A stretch of 56,953 nt of DNA, from NCBI GenBank assembly GCA_028280455.1, contig JANQLT010000222.1, forward strand, positions 1-56,953, read 5' to 3'. The DNA comes from Kiloniellales bacterium. Lineage in GTDB: Bacteria; Pseudomonadota; Alphaproteobacteria; Kiloniellales; JAKSDN01. Of this stretch, positions 25,866 to 34,267 are shown piece after piece (the stretch's first letter is position 1; each line of letters opens with the position of its first letter). The position numbers and the translations under genes are program-made. Below the pieces are notes generated by a model. It was not told the DNA's origin and made no database searches. It saw only the letters and a program-made list of their open reading frames with translations.

Positions 25866-26413
25866 GGCTTCTCGAGCTCCAGAAGCTCTTCTTCCTGGAA
25901 CTCAGGCGGCTTGCCGGGGATGTCCTTGCGCCCGCCCCGCCACCAGTTGACGTAGATCTGGATCAGGCGAACGGTGATCAGCGCATAGCCGATGACGATG
26001 ATCGACTGAGGCCAGAACTGATCGATGCCCATGGCCGGAGAGATCGAGGTGCGGGTCCAAAGCAGCTCGACGTACTCCAGGCCGAACCAGACCATCAGCA
26101 GGTTGAAGAGCATCCAGCAGGCATCGGCGAGCAGCACCAGCGGCAACTGCAGGACCTTCGGCAGGGCGAAGACGCCGACCAGGATGCGGATGTGGAAGCG
26201 CTCGCGCACGCCGAGCGCGGCGCCCATGTAGACCGCCCAGGCCATGCACATGCCGGCCAGCTCTTCGGTCCAGGTCAGGGCCGTGCCGAAGCCGTAGCGC
26301 AGCACCACCTGGAGGAAGACGCAGACCGCGATCAGGGCCAGGCAGGCGCTGGCGATCGTCTCCTCGAAGTGACGCTCGAGGTAGCGCCAAATCTGGCCGA
26401 GGCTCACAGACAT
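25862..26413 (-). CDS. dctQ: TRAP transporter small permease (DctQ type)
   Basis: 183 residues with four hydrophobic segments and the DctQ landmarks RYGFGTALTWTEELAGMCMAW and GAALGVRERFHIRI (in part). It stabilises the large permease. The C-terminal tail is acidic (PEFQEEELLELEKP). The gene follows the binding-protein gene after a 109-base gap that carries a strong stem-loop. Confidence 0.92.
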   Translation of the reverse strand: MSVSLGQIWRYLERHFEETIASACLALIAVCVFLQVVLRYGFGTALTWTEELAGMCMAWAVYMGAALGVRERFHIRILVGVFALPKVLQLPLVLLADACWMLFNLLMVWFGLEYVELLWTRTSISPAMGIDQFWPQSIIVIGYALITVRLIQIYVNWWRGGRKDIPGKPPEFQEEELLELEKP

Positions 26414-26487
26414 GCCCGATCACTCCGCTTCCGCCACCGCAGCCGACAGCGGCTTCGGCTCGCCCGTCGCCGGCGACGGGGGCCGGG

Positions 26488-26514
26488 GGGCGCGCTCCCT
26501 TGCGGAACGCGCCC
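26488..26514 (-). promoter_or_regulatory. Intercistronic stem-loop between dctP and dctQ
   Basis: Arms GGGCGCG (26488-26494) and CGCGCCC (26508-26514) continue, after one C-A mismatch, into TCC/GGA around a five-base loop. There is no T-run, so it is not a simple terminator. Stem-loops after binding-protein genes commonly protect the upstream message and lower expression of the permease genes; that role here is inferred. Confidence 0.6.
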
Positions 26515-26522
26515 TCGAGGCG

Positions 26523-27536
26523 TCACTCGGCCGCGGCCTGGATCTTGGCCAGAAGCTCGGTGAACTTCGGGCCGCCCTCGGCGGCGAACTTGGCCTGCAC
26601 GGTCTTGGCCGCCTCGATGAAGGCCGCGCGGTCCGGCTGCGTCGCGGTCATGCCGCCATCCTTGGTCAGCCAGTCGCGGACCTCGGCGATGCGCTTGGTG
26701 ACGATCTCGGTCTGATGCTCGCCCGCCTCCTTGGCGGCCCGCAGGACCACGGCGCGCTGCTCGTCGCTCAGCTTGTTCATGAAGCGGTCGCTGGCGAAGA
26801 CCGGCGAGACGCTGGTGAAGTGCTCGAGGATCACCAAATGCTCGGCGAACTCGTAGAACTTCATGTCCTTGATCACGGTCGTGCCGTTGTCGCCGCCGTC
26901 GATCGTGCGAGTCTGCAGGGCGGTCGGCGTGTCGGACCAGGCCAGCGGCACCGGCTCGGCGCCGAAGGCGTCGAAGGTGGCGATCATGACCTGGTTCTTC
27001 GGCACCCGCAGCTTCAGCCCGGCCATGTCGGCCATGGTCTTGATCGGCTTCTTGGAATTGAACATGTCGCGATAGGCGGGCGCGCCGAAGGTCAGCAGGT
27101 GCACGCCGGTGTCGGCCAGGATCGTCTCGCGGATCTCGTCGCCCACCGGGCCCTGCGTCACCTTCTGCAGGTGCTCCTTGTTCTGGAAGATGTAGGGCAG
27201 GACGAAGACGTTCATCAGCGGCCAGTGCGGCGAGACGTTGTTCTGGGTGATGAAGTAGCCGTCGACCGTGCCGAGCTGCAGCGCCTTGAAGGCGTCGTCC
27301 TCGGTGCCGATCTGCGCGCAGCAGCGCAGCTTCACCTCGATCGAGCCGCCGCTGTAGTCCTCCGCCAGCTCCTTGAACTTCTTGGCCAGCACGCCGTAGT
27401 CGGAATCGAGCGGCGTGGCCCAGCCCAGGTTCATGACCACCTTGTCGTCCGCCGTCGCGGGCCCGGCCCAAGCCAGGGCCATCAGCGCAGCGGAGAAGAC
27501 CGCCGCCAGACGCTTCGTCATTGAGGATGCCGTCAT
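26523..27536 (-). CDS. dctP: TRAP transporter substrate-binding protein (DctP type)
   Basis: 337 residues with a signal peptide (cleavage near ATA-DD), periplasmic. The sequence PKNQVMIATFDAFGAEPVPL contains the family's substrate-carboxylate-binding region, although the usual Arg in the R-x-P motif is placed as KLRVPKN. The start is supported by GGGAGGG just upstream. An unusual Cys-Cys pair (KLRCCAQIG) follows strand beta-2. First gene of the dctP-dctQ-dctM-deacylase operon; divergent from a LysR gene. Ligand probably an N-acylated or D-amino acid, by context only. Confidence 0.9.
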   Translation of the reverse strand: MTASSMTKRLAAVFSAALMALAWAGPATADDKVVMNLGWATPLDSDYGVLAKKFKELAEDYSGGSIEVKLRCCAQIGTEDDAFKALQLGTVDGYFITQNNVSPHWPLMNVFVLPYIFQNKEHLQKVTQGPVGDEIRETILADTGVHLLTFGAPAYRDMFNSKKPIKTMADMAGLKLRVPKNQVMIATFDAFGAEPVPLAWSDTPTALQTRTIDGGDNGTTVIKDMKFYEFAEHLVILEHFTSVSPVFASDRFMNKLSDEQRAVVLRAAKEAGEHQTEIVTKRIAEVRDWLTKDGGMTATQPDRAAFIEAAKTVQAKFAAEGGPKFTELLAKIQAAAE

Positions 27537-27711
27537 CTGTCCCTCCCGATTGGACCTCGGAGTGGCGGTCTCGGCGCGCCAAGCGCCGCTCCGGGCGAAA
27601 CTCTTGCTTAGCCGCCGTCGAAGGGGCGGCCCGGAAAGGATAGAGAGGCCTTCCGGCCTGATCTAATATCAATAGATGCTTTAGTGATAACGAACTGATA
27701 TCACTAGACCG
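27537..27711. promoter_or_regulatory. Divergent dctP/lysR control region with dyad
   Basis: 175 bases between divergent genes. It contains AGTGATA (27683-27689) and TATCACT (27699-27705), a perfect seven-base inverted repeat with a nine-base spacer, of the T-N11-A type bound by LysR proteins. It lies six bases before the regulator's ATG, in a locally AT-rich stretch. A second AT-rich block TCTAATATCAATAGA precedes it. Confidence 0.6.
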
Positions 27712-28626
27712 ATGACGTCACAGACCTGCGATCTCCGCCAGATGCGCTACTTCGTCGCCGTCGCCGAGGCGCTGTCGTTCCGGCGCGCGGCCGAGCAGCT
27801 CAACGTGGCGCAGCCGGCCCTGAGCCGGACGATCCGCCAGCTCGAGCAGAGCCTCGAGGTGCGGCTGCTGGAGCGCAACAACCGCTGGGTCGAGCTGACC
27901 GAGGTCGGCAGCGTCTTCCTCGAGGGCTGCCGCGCGACCCTCTCCGCCGCCGACAAGACGATCAAGGACACGCTGCGGGCGCGGGCCGGCGAGATCGGCC
28001 ACCTGGTGATCGGCTACACCGACTTCGCGATCAGCGGCGTCCTGCCGGAGCTGATCCAGGTCTTCCGCTCGCGCTATCCCGAGGTGACCGTCGAGCTGGT
28101 CCACATGGTGACTTTCGTGCAGTTGGAGGCCCTGGCCGCCGGCGACATCCACGTCGGCGCCATGACCGGCCCCCTGGCCGAGCCCGGCCTGCGGCACGTC
28201 ACCCTGCAGAACGACCGCCTGGTGGCTATCCTGCCGCGCGGTCATCCGCTGGCGAAGCTGAAGGCGATCCCCCTGGCCAAGCTCGCCGGCGAGCCCTTCG
28301 TGACCGGTCAGGCGGCCTACTGGCGGCACTACCTGACCCACATGATGTCGGTCTGCCAGAGTGCCGGCTTCCGGCCGCGTATCGTCGAGGAGGCCTACAA
28401 CAGCGAAGGCATCTTCGGCCTGGTCGCCGCCAACATGGGCCTGACCCTGCACGTCGAGGCCGCCCGCAACTACTACCGCCGCGGCCTGGCGATCCGGCCC
28501 CTGGAAGGCACCGACTACCGCGTGCCCACCGTCGCCGCCTGGAACGCCGACGACGCCTCGGCCCCGCTGCAGATTTTCATCGCCTTCGTCGAAGAGTGGC
28601 TGGAGACCCACGACGCCGAAGGCTAG
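27712..28626 (+). CDS. LysR-family transcriptional regulator
   Basis: 304 residues. The N-terminal winged helix-turn-helix is clear (LRQMRYFVAVAEALSFRRAA, LNVAQPALSRTIRQLEQSL, partial), followed by the periplasmic-binding-like effector domain. It is divergent from the TRAP/deacylase operon and most likely controls it in response to the transported compound. A dyad immediately upstream of its own start suggests negative autoregulation. No ribosome binding site is obvious, so an alternative start cannot be excluded. Confidence 0.92.
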   Translation: MTSQTCDLRQMRYFVAVAEALSFRRAAEQLNVAQPALSRTIRQLEQSLEVRLLERNNRWVELTEVGSVFLEGCRATLSAADKTIKDTLRARAGEIGHLVIGYTDFAISGVLPELIQVFRSRYPEVTVELVHMVTFVQLEALAAGDIHVGAMTGPLAEPGLRHVTLQNDRLVAILPRGHPLAKLKAIPLAKLAGEPFVTGQAAYWRHYLTHMMSVCQSAGFRPRIVEEAYNSEGIFGLVAANMGLTLHVEAARNYYRRGLAIRPLEGTDYRVPTVAAWNADDASAPLQIFIAFVEEWLETHDAEG

Positions 28627-28648
28627 TCACCTAGCTTGTCCCACAACT

Positions 28649-29042
28649 CGTCATGCTCGGGCTTGACCCACCTGCGGGCCGAAGCCCTTCGGCGGGCGAA
28701 GGCCCGAGCATCCATGCTTCAGGTGGCAGGGCCGGAGACCGAACGAGCTGGCGCCCGAGCCAGCGGATCGATGGACCCTCGGGTCAAGCCCGAGGGTGAC
28801 AACGGCGAGAACGGCGTTCTGGAGAGCTACCACGCCGAGGGTTAGGCAGCCAACTTCCAGCCACCAAACGTCATGCTCGGGCTTGACCCACCTGCGGGCC
28901 GAAGCCCTTCGGCGGGCGAAGGCCCGAGCATCCATGCTTCAGGTAGCACCATCGGCGCCTATCAAGTCCTACATCTGAGCCGGCCGATGGATGGACCCGC
29001 GGGTCAAGCCCGAGGGTGACAAAGAAGAGAATGGCGTCCTGT
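28649..29042. repeat. Tandem pair of composite palindromic repeats
   Basis: A 76-base block at 28649-28724 recurs without change at 28869-28944, a period of 220 bases. Each block contains nested hairpins (GCCCTTCGGCGGGCGAAGGC and ATGCTCGGGC...GCCCGAGCAT). Each is followed by a second shared segment, GGGTCAAGCCCGAGGGTGAC (28780-28800 and about 29000-29020). The whole 489-base interval between lysR and the methionine synthase gene holds these repeats and no credible gene; short frames inside it are translations of the repeat. Confidence 0.9.
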
Positions 29043-29115
29043 TGCCGGCAACTGGGCCAAGACCCGTCCGGCAGCGCGATGGACTCGTCCAGGGGCTGGT
29101 CGCAGCGCTGCCAGC

Positions 29116-30138
29116 TCATCGGGCGAGCTTGCCGCGCACCAGCGCGGCCCCCTCGGCCAGGGCCTTCAGCTTGCCGGCGGCGACGGCCCGCGGCATCGGC
29201 GCCATGCCGCAGTTGGTGCAGGGCAGGAGCCGCTCCGGATCGACGTAGTCCATGGCGGCGGTGATGGTCGCCGCGACCTTCTCCGGGCTCTCGACCGCGT
29301 TGTCGGCGACGTTGATGGCGCCGACCATGACCGCCTTGTCCTTGAGCAGGCCGATCAGCTCCAGGGGCACGTGGGAATCGGCGCATTCGAGGGAGATCTG
29401 GTCGATGCGGCTGTCGTTGAGCGCCGGGAAGATCTCCTCGTACTGGCGCCACTCGCCGCCGAGGCTCTCCTTCCACTGGATATTGGCCTCGATGCCGTAG
29501 CCGTAGCAGATGTGCACGGCGGTGGTGCAGTCGAGTCCCTCGATGGCCTTGTGCAAGGCGGCGATGCCCCAGTCCTTGACGTCCTTCATGAAGACGTTGA
29601 AGGCGGGCTCGTCGAACTGGATCAGGTCGACGCCCAGGGCCGCCAGCTCGCGGGCCTCCTGGTTCAGGATCTCGGCGAAGGCCATGGCCATGTCGGGTCG
29701 GGCGCCGTAGTGCGCATCGGCGATGGTGTCGCAGATGGTCATCGGCCCCGGCAGGGTGAACTTGAGGCGCTGCTTGGTATGGGCCCTGGTGAAGCGGACC
29801 TCCGCGCCATGCACCGGGCCCCGGCGTCGCACCGGCGCGGTGACGGTCGGCACCTCGACGACATAGCGGTCGTCGCGAATGCCCATCTTGGTCTTCTTCT
29901 GCCAGTCGATGCCCTCGATCGACTCGAGAAAGCCGTGCACGAAGTGGACGCGGAACTGCTCGCCGTTGCTGACCACGTCGATGCCGGCATCTTCCTGCTC
30001 CTTGAGCCAGAGCAGGGCGGCGTCGCGCTTGGCCTCTTCGAGCGCCGCGCCCTCGAGTTGCCAAGCCGCCCAGAGGGTCTCCGGCTCGGCGAGCCAGGCT
30101 GGTTTCGGCAGACTGCCGGCAATCGTGGTCTCCAACAT
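29116..30138 (-). CDS. Cobalamin-independent methionine synthase, core-MetE type
   Basis: 340 residues corresponding to the catalytic C-terminal barrel of MetE, without the MetE N-terminal half. Zinc ligands are all identifiable: H209 and C211 in VHICYGYG, E251 in ISLECADS, C310 in CTNCGMAPM. QFDEPAF also fits. Short proteins of this kind (core methionine synthases, Mes family) can use methylcobalamin-type or other methyl donors rather than methyltetrahydrofolate-triglutamate; the donor here is unknown. The start at 30138 follows GGGGAAGG and begins with the family's ETTIAGSLPKP. No adjacent methionine genes. Confidence 0.82.
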   Translation of the reverse strand: MLETTIAGSLPKPAWLAEPETLWAAWQLEGAALEEAKRDAALLWLKEQEDAGIDVVSNGEQFRVHFVHGFLESIEGIDWQKKTKMGIRDDRYVVEVPTVTAPVRRRGPVHGAEVRFTRAHTKQRLKFTLPGPMTICDTIADAHYGARPDMAMAFAEILNQEARELAALGVDLIQFDEPAFNVFMKDVKDWGIAALHKAIEGLDCTTAVHICYGYGIEANIQWKESLGGEWRQYEEIFPALNDSRIDQISLECADSHVPLELIGLLKDKAVMVGAINVADNAVESPEKVAATITAAMDYVDPERLLPCTNCGMAPMPRAVAAGKLKALAEGAALVRGKLAR

Positions 30139-30621
30139 GCCCTTCCCCCGAGCGGCCGCGACTCGTGACGGCATCATAGTGGGCCGGTGAAGGGCTGCCA
30201 GTGCGCAGAGCTGTCCGTTGCTTCGGCGCCAACACCCGCCCAAGAATAGTTGACAATTTAGTAGGGAAATTCGACAACGGCGAAACGCGCCGCTCCCGCA
30301 GGTCATCTTGAACTCGCCCAATTGATATTTTCTCTTTGAAACAGGGATTTAAGGAGCCTGTTCGGGATAACCCGAGGCAAGTCGATGCGCCGGCTCGACT
30401 CTCCGGCTGCAAATAAATGGCAAAAGCCTTAGTAATTTTCTAGGATTGGCTGAAACTGCGTACAATCAAATACTGACCAACGGTGTTATTCGTTCGTGAC
30501 AGTTTGTTGATTATTTCAACGAATTATGCGCTATTGTCCGGCGATATAGTACCGGAGCACTCAGTCGTTCCTGTAGTCGCCTCCTCGGTGGCGCTCCCCC
30601 CGTCCAAGACAACCGGCTGGA
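30139..30621. other. Long AT-enriched intergenic region between divergent genes
   Basis: 483 bases, markedly richer in A+T from about 30240 to 30560. I see no gene. A TTGACA at 30250 lacks a good partner -10. An imperfect dyad TTGTTGA-N5-TCAACGA (30504-30522) lies about 100 bases before the FixJ-like gene and could be an operator. I found no SAM-riboswitch-like structure upstream of the methionine synthase. Confidence 0.45.
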
Positions 30622-31239
30622 ATGGCACTGGAACCGATTGTCTTCATCGTCGACGACGACGAGGCCCTTCGCGAAACCCTGACGCGGCTCGTGGAGTCGG
30701 TCGGGCTCTCGGCACGCACCTTCGACTCCGCGACGAGCTTCCTGGAGGTCTACGAACCGCAGCAGCCGGGCTGTCTCGTGCTGGATGTGCGTATGCGCGG
30801 CATGAGCGGTCTCGACCTTCTGTCGACTCTACGGGCCCGCGATAGCGCGCTGCCGGTGATCATGATGAGCGCCTACGGCGACGTCGCGACGGCGGTACGC
30901 GCCATGAAGGCCGGGGCCCTGGACTTCGTCGAGAAGCCGTTCAGCAACCAGGCCATGCTCGAGCTGATCCAGCAGAGCCTCAAGGCCGATAGCCAGGCCA
31001 GAGAGTCGCGGCGCGTCCGGGACGAGCTCGCGAAGCGCCACGACGACCTGACCGGCCGGGAGCGCGAGGTGATGGCCCTGGTGGTCTCGGGCGCCAGCAA
31101 CAAGGAGATCTCCAGCAAGCTGGGCATCTCGCCCAAGACCGTCGAGGCGCACAGGGCGCGAGTCATGCGGAAGATGGACGCCCGATCCCTGGCCGATCTC
31201 GTGCGCATGGGCGGCATCATCCTGTCGCCGGCGCCTTGA
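30622..31239 (+). CDS. FixJ-family response regulator
   Basis: 205 residues: receiver domain (about 5-120; acidic D11-D12-D13, phospho-acceptor D55 in VLDVRMRGMSG, Lys in VEKPF) and a LuxR-type helix-turn-helix (about 140-200: LTGREREVMALVVSG, then KLGISPKTVEAHRARVMRKM). This is the FixJ/TodT/NodW architecture of sigma-70-dependent activators. No FixL-like kinase is adjacent in an operon; the nearest kinase is the PAS protein about 180 bases downstream. The signal is unknown. Confidence 0.9.
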   Translation: MALEPIVFIVDDDEALRETLTRLVESVGLSARTFDSATSFLEVYEPQQPGCLVLDVRMRGMSGLDLLSTLRARDSALPVIMMSAYGDVATAVRAMKAGALDFVEKPFSNQAMLELIQQSLKADSQARESRRVRDELAKRHDDLTGREREVMALVVSGASNKEISSKLGISPKTVEAHRARVMRKMDARSLADLVRMGGIILSPAP

Positions 31240-31419
31240 GGCGCGCGCCGCCGAGCGGGCCCGCTCCCTGCCCCTGGCCATAGCTTGCCGCCCTCCCGGT
31301 TTTCTGGCATAAGCCATTTTACCTATCTGCGAGCGTTTCGTTCCTGAGTGCCCGATCAGGGCCGATTGGTCTCACCGATGGCCGTCTTCGCTCGGCGGTC
31401 GGACTGGAGCCAGCAGACA

Positions 31420-32586
31420 ATGGGACTGGAAGCGCGATCCGAGATCCAAGACCAGCGAGCGCCTCCGGCGAACGCGACGGCCTTGCCGGCTTTGCTCGGC
31501 AACCTGGTCGAGAGCCTCTGCGGCCAGTCCTCGATCCTGGATCGAGACGGTCGCATCGTTCTGGTCAACCAGGATTGGCGCGACTTCGCGGCGCGGAACG
31601 ACTATCCGGACGGCGGCCACGGTCTCGGCGCCGACTATCTCGACGTCTGCGCGACCGCCGAGGGTGAAGGCGCCGAGGATGCGCGAGCGTTGCTCGAGGG
31701 ACTGCGTCAGATCTACGGCAAGGAACGGGACGTCTTCATCCACGCCTACCCCTGTCACTCGCCAGTCAAGAACCGCTGGTTCCAGTGTCAGGCCCGGCGC
31801 CTGCTGCTGGGAGCCGGCGAAGAGGACTTCGTCGTGCTGGTCCAGCATGTCGACATCTCCGACAAGGTCGAGCAGTTGAACGACCGCACGCGCGCGCTGG
31901 AAATGGCCAACGACGCCATGCAGCAGTTCGTCTACGTCGTGTCTCACGACCTGCGCGAGCCGTTGCGCGCGATCGTCGGCTTCAGCAACCTGACGATGGC
32001 CCGCTTCGCCGAGCTGCTGCCGGCGAAGGGTCGCGAATACCTGACCCACATCGAGCAAGGCGGCGGGCGGATGTCGTCGCTCCTCGATGGCTTGATGGGC
32101 TACGTGCGGGCCACCGAGGTGCAAGAGGCGCCGCGCCCCTTCGACCTGAACCACCTCTTTGCCAACGTCTGCGAGGAGCTGAGCGGCGCGATCATCAAGT
32201 CCGGCGCCGAGGTGACCGCGGAGCCGCTCCCCGAGGTGGTCGGCCATCCCGAGCTGATCCGCCAGGTCCTGAAGAACCTGATCGAGAACGCGCTGAAGTA
32301 CCGCAGCGATCAGCCGCCGCGCATCCGGGTTTCGGCGCTCGAAGAGCCGGGGGCATGGACGATCTCGGTCCAGGACAACGGGATCGGCATCGAGCCGGGC
32401 CACGCGAAGAACATCTTCAGGATCTTCCAGCGGCTGCATCGGCGCGACGACATTCCCGGCATCGGGATCGGCTTGGCGATCTGCCGCAAGATCGTCGAGA
32501 TCCATGGCGGCCGAATCTGGCTGGATGGCGCCGTGAAGAGCGGCACGCGCTTCTGCTTCAGCCTGCCGAGGAAACCAGGTCCCTAA
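31420..32586 (+). CDS. PAS-domain sensor histidine kinase
   Basis: 388 residues from the ATG at 31420, which has GGAG ten bases upstream; starts at 31348 (GTG) and 31378 are alternatives. No membrane segment. A PAS-like region (about 20-140) precedes a HisKA domain with the phospho-acceptor His in YVVSHDLREPLRAIVGF and an HATPase domain with N (NLIENALKY), G1 (DNGIGI) and G2 (GIGIGLAICRKIV) boxes. The HisKA type resembles phytochrome-associated kinases. It is followed after two bases by a single-domain regulator. Confidence 0.9.
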   Translation: MGLEARSEIQDQRAPPANATALPALLGNLVESLCGQSSILDRDGRIVLVNQDWRDFAARNDYPDGGHGLGADYLDVCATAEGEGAEDARALLEGLRQIYGKERDVFIHAYPCHSPVKNRWFQCQARRLLLGAGEEDFVVLVQHVDISDKVEQLNDRTRALEMANDAMQQFVYVVSHDLREPLRAIVGFSNLTMARFAELLPAKGREYLTHIEQGGGRMSSLLDGLMGYVRATEVQEAPRPFDLNHLFANVCEELSGAIIKSGAEVTAEPLPEVVGHPELIRQVLKNLIENALKYRSDQPPRIRVSALEEPGAWTISVQDNGIGIEPGHAKNIFRIFQRLHRRDDIPGIGIGLAICRKIVEIHGGRIWLDGAVKSGTRFCFSLPRKPGP

Positions 32587-32588
32587 GG

Positions 32589-33017
32589 ATGCGCCCGATC
32601 GAAGTTCTCCTGGTCGAGGACAGCCCGACCGACATCGCCTTGACGCGTGAAGGCATGGAGGTCGCCAAGTTCGCCAACCGGCTCACCGTGGTCGAGGACG
32701 GGGCCGACGCCCTGGACTATCTGAATGGACATGGCGCCTTCGGCGACCGGCGGCTGCCCGACCTGATCCTCCTGGACCTCAACATCCCGAAGGTGTCCGG
32801 CTTCGACGTCCTGAAGCACATCAAGGAGTCCGAGCAGCTTCGGCAGATCCCCGTCGTGGTGCTGACATCATCGAAAGACGAGCAAGACGTCGCGCGGGCC
32901 TACCGCGAGTTCGCCAACTGCTTCATCTCGAAGCCCGTCGATTTCGGCAAGTTCGCCGACATCGTCCGCGCCATCGACAGTTTCTGGTTCAGCATCGTCG
33001 CGCTGCCCAGCCGTTGA
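32589..33017 (+). CDS. Single-domain response regulator, Rcp1-like
   Basis: 142 residues, receiver only. Acidic pair in LLVEDSPTD (E10-D11), phospho-acceptor D63 in LILLDLNIPKVSG, Thr in VVLTSSKDEQDV, Lys in FISKPVDF. The long beta4-loop with SSKDE and the C-terminal extension SIDSFWFSIV match the Rcp1 group that partners phytochrome-type kinases. Start lies two bases after the kinase stop, so it is the probable phosphate acceptor of that kinase. Confidence 0.9.
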   Translation: MRPIEVLLVEDSPTDIALTREGMEVAKFANRLTVVEDGADALDYLNGHGAFGDRRLPDLILLDLNIPKVSGFDVLKHIKESEQLRQIPVVVLTSSKDEQDVARAYREFANCFISKPVDFGKFADIVRAIDSFWFSIVALPSR

Positions 33018-33030
33018 CGCGGCCCGGCTC

Positions 33031-34227
33031 TCAGCTCCGCAGCAGGAACTCGCGGCCGACCTTGACCCGCGACACCCCGGCGTATTCCACCACATCGGCC
33101 GTGGCATAGGTCTCCGGCCAGTTCTCCGGCAGGTAGGAGCCGGTGCCGATGACGTCGACCGGTGCCTTGGCTTCCGACATCAGCTTGCACTTGGCCGGGC
33201 CGAACCCGGATGAGGCGACGATCTTGACGCCGTGAAAGCCCTCGCGGTTGAGCGCGTCGCGCAGATGCCAGATGGCCGCGGCCGAGACGCCCGGCCCGAC
33301 CAGGTAGCGCAGCTCCTCGTCGCTGCGGTAGCCGCGCACCGCCTCGGGCACGTGGCGCTCGAGCGCGGCATAGGAGGCCGGCGGGTCGAGGCCCTCGACG
33401 AAGCGGCCGCCCGGCGTGTCGAGGCGCAGCGAAAGCTGTCCCTCGGCGGCGCGGCGCGGGAAGCGCCGGCAGACCGTCAAGCCGTCGGTGACCTCGCGGG
33501 CGAAGTAGTCGACCAGCACCGTCATCGGCTCTTTCGGGTAGGCCTCGTCGAACATCTCGGCGGCGCGCAGGGTCGAGCCGGCATAGCCGATGAAGGCATG
33601 CGGCATGGTGCCGAGGCCGCCTTCGCGGCCGAAGAAGTGCGCCGTGGCGTCGGTCGCGTTGCCGACGAAGCCCACCGCGCCGACCTTGCGCTTGGCCCGA
33701 TCCGAGCCGACCGCGGCACCGTAGGCCATCAGCTCGGCCATCTCGGTGCCGGCGCAGTGCCGCGCATCCATGGCGAGGAAAGCCACGTCCGGCAGGTCGG
33801 CGCACATGGTGTAGGCGTTGTAGGCGGCGACGCAGGGCGGCCCGAGCTTCATCAGGAACAGCGTCTCGAGCTCGCTCAAGGTGGCCAGGGAGCCCGTCAA
33901 GTACATGATCGGCTCGCCGGCACCGACCCACTTGCCTTCCGGATAGCGCAGCTCGACGCCGATCTCGGTGCCGCTCTCCTCGGCGACCGCGCGCAGCCAG
34001 TCGAGCGCGACGCGGGGCGCGGAGATCACCGGTCGGCGCAGGAAGGCGGCGTAGGTCGCCTCGACGTCGCCGAAGTGGCGCACCGCCGCGGCGGTCCGTC
34101 GGAAATAGTGGTCCGTCCAAGCGGCAACGTCGCGGGCCCGCGGCCAATGCTCCCGCGAGGGGCCATGTGGCTTCAGGGCTTCGGCGAGCGCCACGCGCTC
34201 CTCGGTCTTGCGATCGTCCGCCGCCAT
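33031..34227 (-). CDS. pncB: Nicotinate phosphoribosyltransferase family protein
   Basis: 398 residues. Family landmarks include VELRYPEGKWVGAGEPIMYL, LATLSELETLFLMKLG, AMDARHCAGTEMAELMAYG and TGSYLPENWPETYATAD (partial). The enzyme makes nicotinate mononucleotide from nicotinate and PRPP, salvaging NAD. Starts with ATG at 34227; it lies 40 bases downstream of the DAHP synthase gene on the same strand. The alphaproteobacterial branch is divergent from E. coli PncB, so substrate specificity is inferred. Confidence 0.82.
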   Translation of the reverse strand: MAADDRKTEERVALAEALKPHGPSREHWPRARDVAAWTDHYFRRTAAAVRHFGDVEATYAAFLRRPVISAPRVALDWLRAVAEESGTEIGVELRYPEGKWVGAGEPIMYLTGSLATLSELETLFLMKLGPPCVAAYNAYTMCADLPDVAFLAMDARHCAGTEMAELMAYGAAVGSDRAKRKVGAVGFVGNATDATAHFFGREGGLGTMPHAFIGYAGSTLRAAEMFDEAYPKEPMTVLVDYFAREVTDGLTVCRRFPRRAAEGQLSLRLDTPGGRFVEGLDPPASYAALERHVPEAVRGYRSDEELRYLVGPGVSAAAIWHLRDALNREGFHGVKIVASSGFGPAKCKLMSEAKAPVDVIGTGSYLPENWPETYATADVVEYAGVSRVKVGREFLLRS

Positions 34228-34267
34228 GGTCTGCGCTCCTCGAGCCGGACCCGGATTTGAGCCGCCG

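Noticed and set aside
28636-28978. Two short plus-strand frames containing MDPRVKPEGD-type sequence
   Set aside because: They are translations of the dispersed palindromic repeats and recur with them; they are not genes.
28649-29042. Tandem repeats as a possible CRISPR array
   Set aside because: Only two copies, units too long, internally palindromic and without spacer-like unique segments of constant length; no cas genes nearby.
30139-30480. A SAM-type riboswitch upstream of the methionine synthase gene
   Set aside because: No conserved SAM-I or SAM-II pattern was found by eye in the leader, although a covariance search was not possible.
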